Source: Bacteroidota bacterium
GTDB lineage: Bacteria; Bacteroidota; Bacteroidia; Chitinophagales; Chitinophagaceae
Assembly (NCBI GenBank): GCA_018971025.1
Contig: JAGWVE010000012.1
Span: forward strand, 1 to 41,046
Direction: 5' to 3'
DNA length: 41,046 nt
Part shown: piece by piece, positions 8,895-16,052 of the stretch
How the letters are laid out: every line of letters begins with the position of its first letter
How positions within the stretch are numbered: the first letter of the stretch is position 1
Position numbers and translations under genes: made by a program
Notes under the pieces: generated by a model
Database searches by the model: none
Told to the model about the DNA's origin: nothing
What the model saw: the letters and a program-made list of their open reading frames with translations, nothing else

Positions 8895-10374
8895 GAAAGC
8901 CTTTGTTATATTCCCCCACCAGCTTTTCAAAAACATATCGTTACTAGAAAAAGGAACGTCCATTTTTTTAGTGGAAGAACACCTCTTTTTTAGACAATAT
9001 TCATTTCATAAAGAAAAACTGATACTCCATAGGGCTTCCATGAAAGCCTATGAGCAGTATCTTATACAGGAAGGCTACCCCGTAAACTATATTGATACCA
9101 ACCATCCTTTACAAGATTGCAGGTTATTAATGGAAGCGCTGGCGAAAGAAAAATATACAAGCGTTAGCACCATTGATCCAGTCGATTATTTATTAATGAG
9201 GCGTATTAAACGGGCCTGTGCTTCTAATAATATAGCGTTGCAGGTATTTGACAGCCCCAATTTTTTAAATACAATTGATGGCACAAAAAATTATTTTGAC
9301 GCCAAAAAAAAATATTTCCAAACCGATTTTTATACGGCGCAAAGAAAGCAGCGTAAAATACTATTAACCCCCGACGAAAAACCTGTAGGCGGTAAATGGA
9401 CCTATGATGCAGAAAACAGGGCTAAATTTCCTAAAAAAGAAACGGTACCAAATTTAGATTTTGAAAAGGATAATAGCTACCTACAAGAAGCGGAAACGTA
9501 TGTCCAAAAACACTTTCCTAAAAATTATGGGGAGGTCAATACGAATCACTTGTTTGCGACAAATTTTTTGAGTGCCCAAAAATGGCTCGATCAATTTATG
9601 AATGAGCGTTTTGAAAAATTTGGCATCTATGAAGACGCGATTGTAGAAAAAGAATCGGTTTTATACCATTCTGTTTTATCGCCTATGCTCAATATAGGAT
9701 TAATAACACCTGAGCAAATCATTGATAAAGCATTGAAAACCGCAGCATCAAAAGAAATCCCACTCAACTCACTAGAAGGATTTATTAGACAAATAGTTGG
9801 TTGGCGTGAATTTATACGACTTGTTTATGAGCGTGAAGGAACGAAACAAAGAACAACCAATTACTGGCAGTTTACAAGAAAAATTCCAAAAACGTTTTGG
9901 ACCGGAGACACCGGCATTGCGCCCATTGATTGTACCATTAAAAAGATTTTGAAAACAGGGTATGCGCATCATATTGAAAGACTGATGGTGCTAGGCAATT
10001 TTATGTTACTCTGTGAATTTGATCCGGATGAAGTGCACAAATGGTTTATGGAAATGTTTATTGATGCTTACGACTGGGTGATGGTGCCCAATATATATGG
10101 CATGACTCAGTTTGCAGATGGTGGACTGATGACCACCAAGCCTTATATCAGTGGCAGTAACTATCTAATGAAAATGAGCGATTATGAAAAGGGAAGCTGG
10201 CAACCCATTTGGGATGGATTGTTTTGGAGGTTTATGCATGTGCACCGTGATTTCTTTTTACAAAATCCACGAATAGGCATGCTCGTAAAAACATTTGATA
10301 AAATGCCCGAAGAAAAACGAAATGCACATTTACAAAATGCCAATCAATATTTACAAGATTTAGACAAGCAGTAA
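8887..10374 (+). CDS. FeS-BCP-lineage photolyase/cryptochrome (COG3046) lacking three of four cluster cysteines
   Basis: 495 aa. It begins with FVIFPHQLF (7-15), as in the prokaryotic (6-4) photolyase PhrB/CryB group, and continues with EGFIRQIVGWREFIRLVY (297-314), YAHHIERLMVLGNF (359-372, with the His pair used in (6-4) repair) and GMTQFADGGLMTTKPYIS (405-422). Members normally bind a [4Fe-4S] cluster through four Cys. Here Cys349 is kept, but the later SDYCKGCxY-type motif reads SDYEKGSWQ (431-439), and the fourth Cys, with its short insertion, is absent. A cluster therefore looks impossible in the usual form. The family repairs (6-4) photoproducts or senses light with FAD and a lumazine antenna. 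It overlaps the MoxR gene by 8 bp and is followed after 3 bp by the flavin reductase. Confidence 0.9.
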   Translation: MRKKAFVIFPHQLFKNISLLEKGTSIFLVEEHLFFRQYSFHKEKLILHRASMKAYEQYLIQEGYPVNYIDTNHPLQDCRLLMEALAKEKYTSVSTIDPVDYLLMRRIKRACASNNIALQVFDSPNFLNTIDGTKNYFDAKKKYFQTDFYTAQRKQRKILLTPDEKPVGGKWTYDAENRAKFPKKETVPNLDFEKDNSYLQEAETYVQKHFPKNYGEVNTNHLFATNFLSAQKWLDQFMNERFEKFGIYEDAIVEKESVLYHSVLSPMLNIGLITPEQIIDKALKTAASKEIPLNSLEGFIRQIVGWREFIRLVYEREGTKQRTTNYWQFTRKIPKTFWTGDTGIAPIDCTIKKILKTGYAHHIERLMVLGNFMLLCEFDPDEVHKWFMEMFIDAYDWVMVPNIYGMTQFADGGLMTTKPYISGSNYLMKMSDYEKGSWQPIWDGLFWRFMHVHRDFFLQNPRIGMLVKTFDKMPEEKRNAHLQNANQYLQDLDKQ

Positions 10375-10377
10375 CCT

Positions 10378-10992
10378 ATGAAATCGACCTTAACACTTGA
10401 ACAGTTAATGGAAATGGAGCAGCGTCAAAGAGCCCATCTAATCAATAGTATTGGTGGCTTTAAAAGTGTTGCCCTCATTGGTTCTATAGACCTACAAGGT
10501 CAAACCAATGTGGCTATCTTTAGTTCTATTGTACATATTGGTTCTAATCCACCATTACTAAGTTTTATTATGCGCCCAGATTCTGTAGAGCGTCATACCC
10601 TTGCTAATATATTGGAAACGGGCTTTTATACCATCAACCATATTAATGCCCAAATATATGAGCAGGCTCATCAAACATCTGCTCGCTATCCAAAATCAAT
10701 GTCTGAATTTGATGCCACTGGTTTAACGCCACAATTTAAAAATGATTTTGTGGCTCCATTTGTTGAGGAGAGTCAGATTCAATTGGCGATGGAATTTAAA
10801 GAGCGTTTAGATATTACTATCAATCAAACCATCATGATTATTGGTGAGGTTAAAGCCATCCATTTTCCGTCCGATTGCTTAGCTCCAGACGGTTTTATGA
10901 ATATTGAAAAAGCTGGCACTATTACTGTTGCTGGTTTAGACAGCTATCACACCACACAACCCCTGCAAAGACTACCTTATGCCAAACCTTAA
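10378..10992 (+). CDS. Flavin reductase-like FMN-binding protein
   Basis: 204 aa, a single flavin-reductase-like split-barrel domain. Recognisable parts are the early GGFKSVALIGSIDLQGQTNVAIFSS (26-50), the strand IGSNPPLLSFIMRP (53-66) and THTLANILETGFYTINH-like sequence (about 72-87). Such proteins bind FMN and reduce free flavin with NAD(P)H, or act as flavin-dependent oxidoreductases. It lies between two photolyase genes, 3 bp after one and overlapping the other by 14 bp, so supply of reduced flavin to photolyases is a natural guess. It is only a guess: photolyases normally become reduced by light-driven electron transfer. Confidence 0.85.
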   Translation: MKSTLTLEQLMEMEQRQRAHLINSIGGFKSVALIGSIDLQGQTNVAIFSSIVHIGSNPPLLSFIMRPDSVERHTLANILETGFYTINHINAQIYEQAHQTSARYPKSMSEFDATGLTPQFKNDFVAPFVEESQIQLAMEFKERLDITINQTIMIIGEVKAIHFPSDCLAPDGFMNIEKAGTITVAGLDSYHTTQPLQRLPYAKP

Positions 10993-12133
10993 TATGCAAA
11001 ATGAGCAGCCTTTATTTCCTACAGATTATGTAAGTATCATGCAGCGTGTTGATGCGGTTAATCCTATCAAGTATGCAAAGACAAGAAATTTTATTCATGG
11101 AGATGTCACTTATTTATCGGCCTATATAGCTAGAGGTGTTATCAGTGTAAGGCAAATAATGGAGGCTGTTTTGCAAAAAGGATACAAGCCTTATGCCATT
11201 GAAAAATTTTTACAAGAACTTGCATGGCGTGAATATTATCAGCGTGTATGGCAAATAAAAAAAGAGGATATTTTTTCTGATTTAAAACAGGAGCAGCCTG
11301 ATTATTTACATTATCAAATACCTGCTGCTATTGTACATGCGGCAACGGGTATTCAAATTTTAGACAATCAAATTAATGCATTCTATACAACTGGTTATTT
11401 GCATAACCATATCAGAATGTATTTGGCTTCTATTGTTTGTAATAATGCAAAATCACACTGGCTTGCTCCAGCACGATGGATGTACTATCACTTATTAGAT
11501 GGAGACCTAGCAAGTAATAGTTGTAGTTGGCAGTGGGTGGCCGGTAGTTTTTCATCTAAAAAATATTACTGCAACCAGGAAAATATTAATAAGTATACAA
11601 GTACAAATCAGCAGCAAACATTTTTAGACCATAGTTATGAGTATATTGCTACAATGCCCGTCCCTGCTGTATTACAAGAGACATTGACGGAAAACTATGA
11701 AACTATTTTACCAGCAACAGCAGCCCCAAAACTTGATACAACAAAGCCTACTTTATTATACAATGGATACAATTTAGACCCACTGTGGAGGTCTTCTGAA
11801 AATGTAAATCGTGTTTTATTGTTAGAGCCATCTCATTTTAAAAAATATCCGGTTAGTAAAAAAGTAATTGATTTTATGATGGCTCTCTCCACCAATATTG
11901 ATGGTATTGTGATCTATACAGGTGAAGTAGATGCATTAACAAAACAATACGAAAATGGTGACCTAACCATTTCAAATGCATTTATTTCAAAAGAACATCC
12001 TGCTTTTGACTATTACCCGGGTACAAAAGATTGTAGAGATTGGATGTTTGCTAAAGTTGAAGGTTATTATCCTTCATTTTTTAGTTTTTGGAAAAAAGGA
12101 GCACAGGCGCTTTCAAAAAATAAAACAAATTAA
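10979..12133 (+). CDS. Photolyase-like FAD-domain protein, apparently circularly permuted
   Basis: 384 aa from 10979; an equally good start is the ATG at 10994 (residue 6), one base after the flavin reductase stop. There is no N-terminal alpha/beta domain. The FAD-binding domain begins almost at once: FPTDYVSIMQRV (13-24), TYLSAYIARGVIS (44-56), ELAWREYYQRVWQ (80-92), HNHIRMYLAS (142-151), DGDLASN (174-180) and SWQWVAGSF (183-191). The FAD-proximal Trp region is thus intact. After a linker, residues 255-378 form a second globular region (LLYNGYNLDPLW, RVLLLEPSHFKKYP, DGIVIYTGE, then DWMFAKVEGYYPSFFSFW). Its strand/helix alternation resembles the photolyase antenna domain placed at the C-terminus. 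Repair specificity is unknown. Confidence 0.85.
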   Translation: MPNLNMQNEQPLFPTDYVSIMQRVDAVNPIKYAKTRNFIHGDVTYLSAYIARGVISVRQIMEAVLQKGYKPYAIEKFLQELAWREYYQRVWQIKKEDIFSDLKQEQPDYLHYQIPAAIVHAATGIQILDNQINAFYTTGYLHNHIRMYLASIVCNNAKSHWLAPARWMYYHLLDGDLASNSCSWQWVAGSFSSKKYYCNQENINKYTSTNQQQTFLDHSYEYIATMPVPAVLQETLTENYETILPATAAPKLDTTKPTLLYNGYNLDPLWRSSENVNRVLLLEPSHFKKYPVSKKVIDFMMALSTNIDGIVIYTGEVDALTKQYENGDLTISNAFISKEHPAFDYYPGTKDCRDWMFAKVEGYYPSFFSFWKKGAQALSKNKTN

Positions 12134-12642
12134 CGGCGCATTTCATACACATAATTAAGTCGGTCGGGTTCGCTATAGTAAGCCACCATTTCTTCAGCTA
12201 TTTTTTTCGCTCCTAATTTTTCCATAGCAATTTGCGAACGAATATTTTGAGCGCCCACATGAAAAATTACTTTTTCTACATAAATAAATGCATAGTTGAG
12301 CAGCAGCGTTTTAACTTCTTTGTTGATTCCCTTTCCCCAGCAGTCTCTACTAAAAAAAGTATAACCGATTTTAATTTCATCATGAGGCCTGTTGTAGTCA
12401 TATAACCTTGTTGACCCAAGCGCTTTACCGGAATCCATACTTCTGATGATAAAAGCACCACCAGATGCTAGTGCCCCTTCAAAAAAAGAGGTAAACACTT
12501 CTTTTTGGTATCTGTTGGGATTGGGATGTTGTTCCCATATGAGCGGATCAGCTGCAACCGAGTAAAGCTCCTCAAAATGCATGCGTTGCAAGGGCTCTAA
12601 CCAAATATTGGTTCCAGATAAATGGTTGGGTTGAAGGTTCAT
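12130..12642 (-). CDS. GNAT family N-acetyltransferase (RimJ/RimL type)
   Basis: 170 aa, one acetyltransferase domain. The N-terminal LSGTNIWLEPLQRMHFEELY (8-27) is the first strand-helix unit of RimJ/RimL-like enzymes. The acetyl-CoA loop is degenerate but placed as expected (SRDCWGKGINKEVKTLLLNYAF, with W-G-K-G-I). NIRSQIAMEKLGAKKIAEE is the usual late Asn/helix segment. It transfers acetyl from acetyl-CoA to an amine, perhaps a protein N-terminus or a small molecule. Its stop codon overlaps that of the convergent photolyase-like gene by 4 bp. No substrate can be read from the neighbourhood. Confidence 0.85.
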   Translation of the reverse strand: MNLQPNHLSGTNIWLEPLQRMHFEELYSVAADPLIWEQHPNPNRYQKEVFTSFFEGALASGGAFIIRSMDSGKALGSTRLYDYNRPHDEIKIGYTFFSRDCWGKGINKEVKTLLLNYAFIYVEKVIFHVGAQNIRSQIAMEKLGAKKIAEEMVAYYSEPDRLNYVYEMRR

Positions 12643-12658
12643 GCATTTAAATATAAAC

Positions 12659-13555
12659 CTAATTCAGCGTAAAAAGATCACCTACTGCCGCAAAATGGAA
12701 TCCTTGTTTTTCTAATCCCAATCTTTGTGGGCTTTGTGCATTGTGCGCTGGATTGGTATGGTTTAAGTGGATGAAATATATTTTTTGCTTAACTGCTAAA
12801 GGCTCGTTTTTAAACAGGGCTACTGTTTCACTTATAAAAGGATGCGGTACTTCTTTAATCGGTCTATTAATTTCTCCGTCGGCAAAAAAAGTGCCGTCGA
12901 TAAATGCATAATCAACGCTTTTAACCGATTCAACAATATTTTTTTCCCAGACATTCCATTTGTCAATATCGGGTATAAATAAAGCAGATTTTTTTGCACC
13001 TAAAATTTTAAATCCAACCGTTTCAGAAAACTCATCTCTATGCGGAACGCTTATAGGTATCACAATTAAATCACCACCAAGTTCTATGGGCGTTTCTGCG
13101 CGAAGTGGCTTAAGATCTATATTGTTGAGGGTAACAAGTTGACTCCAGGGTCCACTCGTTGTCAAATATTTTTTTAAGCGGGGCATGGCATACACCGGAA
13201 TTTTACTAGCATTCATGCCTTCTTTACCGAGGTACATTAAACCTGTATAATGTCCAGTATGTGCGTGTGTTATAAAAATTCCATCGATAGATTGCGCACC
13301 CGTTTTTGTATGTAGTAGTTGATATTGTGCTGTAATATCGGGGGTTGCGTCAAAAAAATAATTTTTATTGTTTTTGGTATCGGTAACACCTAGGCTAGCA
13401 ACGTAAAATCTATTTTTTAAATTTGAGCAACAGCTTTGTTGACAACCTATTTGGGGCTTTCCGGCGTCTTGTGTGGTACCAAGTACTACAAGTTTTTGAG
13501 CCATTACCTGCAGCGTACAAAAAACCACAAAACAAACTAGTAATAATTTTTTCAT
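12659..13555 (-). CDS. Secreted PqqB-like metallo-beta-lactamase-fold protein
   Basis: 298 aa from the ATG at 13555, which gives a clean signal peptide (MKKLLLVCFVVFCTLQVMAQ); a start at 13585 would bury it. The mature part begins VVLGTTQDAGKPQIGC and carries C38, C42 and C43, like the N-terminal Cys motif of PqqB-type proteins. The metal motif is HAHTGH (97-102), with Gly instead of the Asp of HxHxDH. PHRDE and HLNHTNPAHN supply further His. PqqB belongs to PQQ biosynthesis, but no other pqq gene is present and this protein is exported, so a different hydrolase role is likely. It is probably co-transcribed with the acetyltransferase gene 16 bp downstream. Confidence 0.8.
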   Translation of the reverse strand: MKKLLLVCFVVFCTLQVMAQKLVVLGTTQDAGKPQIGCQQSCCSNLKNRFYVASLGVTDTKNNKNYFFDATPDITAQYQLLHTKTGAQSIDGIFITHAHTGHYTGLMYLGKEGMNASKIPVYAMPRLKKYLTTSGPWSQLVTLNNIDLKPLRAETPIELGGDLIVIPISVPHRDEFSETVGFKILGAKKSALFIPDIDKWNVWEKNIVESVKSVDYAFIDGTFFADGEINRPIKEVPHPFISETVALFKNEPLAVKQKIYFIHLNHTNPAHNAQSPQRLGLEKQGFHFAAVGDLFTLN

Positions 13556-13645
13556 ACGCTTTAATGGATGATGTGTATTAAACAAGAATAGTAAGGCTAA
13601 AAGTAATTATTATTTTTATTACATTGTAGCATTATCAATAACACT
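13556..13645. promoter_or_regulatory. Divergent promoter region
   Basis: These 90 AT-rich bases separate the PqqB-like gene (minus) from the one-helix membrane protein (plus). An inverted repeat GTAAT/ATTAC lies at 13603-13622. TACATTG at 13620-13626 is near the Bacteroidota -7 consensus TAnnTTTG and about 20 bp from the plus-strand start, but no matching -33 TTG is present. The assignment rests mainly on gene arrangement. Confidence 0.35.
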
Positions 13646-14395
13646 ATGGAAGTACATCACCCACATCACCACCACGCTGGTCATCAAAAGAAAAAATGGA
13701 AAGAGTATGTTACAGAGTTTGTAATGCTTTTTGCCGCAGTAACACTTGGTTTTTTTGCTGAAAATCAACGTGAACATTATATCGAGCATTTAAGAGAACA
13801 GCAGTACATGCAAAGTATGTATGAAGACATTAAAAAAGACACCATTGAATTAAACACATTAAAAAGGTTATACCGTGCTCAAATGCTCCGTATAGATACT
13901 ACTATTGAATTGTTTAGACAGGGCAAATGGAATGATTCTACCCTTACAAAGCTTTATGTGCTTAATCTTTCTGTCCTAGGAAATAGGGGTATCAATTTGA
14001 CGGAACGCACCAGTGTTCAATTAAAAAATGCAGGCGGCATGCGCCTCATTAAGAGCCCAAAAATCAGTGATGAAATTTCCAATTATTGGCACTGGCAGGA
14101 ATACGCTAAGGCTTATGGCGCTACTACAGAAGAGCTTAAAATAAAGGCTAGAGAACGCTCCTATTACATTTTTGATCAATTTTATTACAATGAAATTAAT
14201 AGGGATGAAATCAAAACAACAAAAGCTGGAGCACAATTGATGACTTATGACAAAACCATATTGACAGAATATGTGAATAGATTGGCACATATAAAAAACT
14301 CAATTAAAAATGCGCAGCTGTATCAGCTTGATAAAATACACGCATCTGCAGATACTTTACTTGCCAATTTAAAAACCGAGTATCAAGTAAAATAA
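13646..14395 (+). CDS. His-rich single-helix membrane protein (DUF6090-like)
   Basis: 249 aa. The first 13 residues are MEVHHPHHHHAGH, a possible metal-binding tail. A basic stretch (QKKKWKEY) and one hydrophobic helix follow (about 22-39, EFVMLFAAVTLGFFAEN). The remainder (40-249) is polar and largely helical and probably lies in the periplasm. Short proteins with this His/Lys/one-helix opening are common in Bacteroidota and have no known function; the similarity to DUF6090 is from memory of the N-terminal pattern. It ends directly against the M61 peptidase start, so the two are likely co-transcribed. Confidence 0.75.
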   Translation: MEVHHPHHHHAGHQKKKWKEYVTEFVMLFAAVTLGFFAENQREHYIEHLREQQYMQSMYEDIKKDTIELNTLKRLYRAQMLRIDTTIELFRQGKWNDSTLTKLYVLNLSVLGNRGINLTERTSVQLKNAGGMRLIKSPKISDEISNYWHWQEYAKAYGATTEELKIKARERSYYIFDQFYYNEINRDEIKTTKAGAQLMTYDKTILTEYVNRLAHIKNSIKNAQLYQLDKIHASADTLLANLKTEYQVK

Positions 14396-14401
14396 ATGCA
14401 T

Positions 14402-15931
14402 ATGAAAAAGGCAGCCATTGTTTTCATTTTAGTTGTTTTTGGGATAAGCACATTAATGGCTCAAAAACCTGGTGTAAAGGTTCATTACAGGGTTTCATTT
14501 GATAGTGCATCAAAAAATAAAATGCACGTAATCATGATGATGGATAATGTTAAACCAGGAACGATCACATGTAAAATGCCTGAATGGATGCCGGGTTATT
14601 ATCAAATCATGCATTATGCAAATGCGGTTTCGGACTTTCAAATAAAAGATGCAAACAATACAACTATTGCCTATACAAATACCATAAAAAATGCTTGGAC
14701 TTTTACCAATAAGAGCAGTAAAAAAATAATTATTTCTTATTCGGTTAAAGCAACCAAAAAATTTGTAGCGAATAGTTATGTAGATACGAGTAGGGCATAT
14801 ATTATTCCATGTGCTACTTTTTTATACCTCGATAATCAATTAGAAATTGCACCTACGGTACAAATTGATAAGCCCAGTGCCTGGTCATCGATAGCAACAG
14901 GCTTGACCCTGTTATCGGCTACAACCCATACCTACAAGGCTTCTAGCTATGATATACTTTTTGATTCACCTATTTTAATTGGAAACTTAGAAGCACTTCC
15001 ATCCTTTTATATTGGTGGTATTCAACACCGTTTTATTGGGTATGGATTGGGAACATTTAACAAAGAAAAATTTATTCAAGACTTATCTAAAGTGGTTAAA
15101 GCAGGAATCGATATTATAGGTGATATTCCTTACACGGATTATACATTTATTGGCATTGGACCAGGTAGAGGTGGCATTGAACATCTAAATAATACAACCG
15201 TAAGTTTTGATGGAAAGGGACTTGAAACAGAAGCTGGTCTTAATAAAACGATGTCGTTTTTAGCCCACGAATTTTTTCACAACTACAATGTAAAACGAAT
15301 TCGTCCATATGAGCTAGGTCCATTTAATTATGACGCTGGTAGTAAAACCAATTTGCTTTGGGTTAGCGAAGGTCTTTCTGTGTATTACGAATATTTGATG
15401 GTTAAAAGAGCTGGCATCATGTCAGAAAAAGCATTACTCCAATCTTTTGATAACAACATCACCGCGTTTGAAAATGGACCTGGTAAATACCATCAATCCT
15501 TAACGCAATCCAGTTATTTTACTTGGCAGGATGGTCCATTTGGAACGGCTGGTCCCGACAAAAACAAGTCTATTTCTTATTACGATAAAGGTCCGATTGT
15601 GGGCCTACTTTTAGACTTTGCCATCCGCCACAACACCAACAATCAAAAGGGTTTAGATGACGTTATGCGACTCGTGTACCAAGAATATTATCAAACAAAA
15701 AAACGAGGCTTTACGGATGCAGAATTTCAAATGGCCTGCGAACAAATAGCAGGGACTTCGTTAAATGAAGTTTTTGAATACGTGTATACTGCTAAACCTT
15801 TGGATTATGCTAAATTTTTAGGGTATGGAGGTCTTTCCCTTACTGTTTCCGAAGATAAAAAATACAGGTTGCAACCCCTAGCAGCAAAGGATTCTCTTCA
15901 ATCAGTAATATATGACAGCTGGTTGCATTAA
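14402..15931 (+). CDS. M61 family metallopeptidase (glycyl aminopeptidase-like)
   Basis: 509 aa from the second ATG (14402), which begins the signal peptide MKKAAIVFILVVFGISTLMAQ; the ATG at 14396 is also possible. A beta-rich N-terminal domain (about 20-190) precedes the zinc catalytic domain. This has AHEFFHNYNVKRIRP (HExxH) and LLWVSEGLSVYYE (third zinc ligand Glu), as in M61 peptidases. Many M61 proteins run to about 600 residues with a C-terminal PDZ domain. This one stops shortly after GYGGLSLTVSEDKKY, so PDZ is absent or rudimentary. It should act in the periplasm on peptides with small N-terminal residues, by family knowledge only. Confidence 0.88.
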   Translation: MKKAAIVFILVVFGISTLMAQKPGVKVHYRVSFDSASKNKMHVIMMMDNVKPGTITCKMPEWMPGYYQIMHYANAVSDFQIKDANNTTIAYTNTIKNAWTFTNKSSKKIIISYSVKATKKFVANSYVDTSRAYIIPCATFLYLDNQLEIAPTVQIDKPSAWSSIATGLTLLSATTHTYKASSYDILFDSPILIGNLEALPSFYIGGIQHRFIGYGLGTFNKEKFIQDLSKVVKAGIDIIGDIPYTDYTFIGIGPGRGGIEHLNNTTVSFDGKGLETEAGLNKTMSFLAHEFFHNYNVKRIRPYELGPFNYDAGSKTNLLWVSEGLSVYYEYLMVKRAGIMSEKALLQSFDNNITAFENGPGKYHQSLTQSSYFTWQDGPFGTAGPDKNKSISYYDKGPIVGLLLDFAIRHNTNNQKGLDDVMRLVYQEYYQTKKRGFTDAEFQMACEQIAGTSLNEVFEYVYTAKPLDYAKFLGYGGLSLTVSEDKKYRLQPLAAKDSLQSVIYDSWLH

Positions 15932-16052
15932 TAATCCATTTGATACATATTAAAAAATACTTGCTTAGCATTATCTTGTGTGTTTATTGAAACAATATTT
16001 AAGTATATTGTTTATCAAAATACTGTGTTTAAAAGCAGTACAATAAACAACT
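15932..16052 (+). promoter_or_regulatory. Likely promoter region of the fucose/glycan gene run
   Basis: These 121 AT-rich bases are the only sizeable non-coding stretch before 25 kb of co-directional genes, so the main promoter should lie here. TATATTG at 16004-16010 is close to the Bacteroidota -7 box and sits inside the right arm of the palindrome at 15990-16013. TTG occurs at 15961, 15976 and 15987, none at the ideal spacing. No terminator for the M61 gene is evident. Confidence 0.5.
15990..16013. promoter_or_regulatory. Perfect 9+9 palindrome, candidate operator for the fucose genes
   Basis: AAACAATAT, six bases (TTAAGT), then ATATTGTTT form a perfect inverted repeat 40 bp upstream of the fucP-like start. 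Size and symmetry fit a dimeric repressor such as GntR or LacI. It overlaps a -7-like element, so binding would block transcription. No regulator gene lies in the window. AT-rich DNA can give such repeats by chance, but nine matched pairs beside the key start are suggestive. Confidence 0.5.

Noticed and set aside
12659-13555. True PQQ biosynthesis gene
   Set aside because: A signal peptide, the altered metal motif and the absence of other pqq genes argue against it.
14402-15931. Truncated pseudogene of an M61 peptidase
   Set aside because: The catalytic domain is complete and the frame ends cleanly. Loss of a PDZ domain alone does not show decay.
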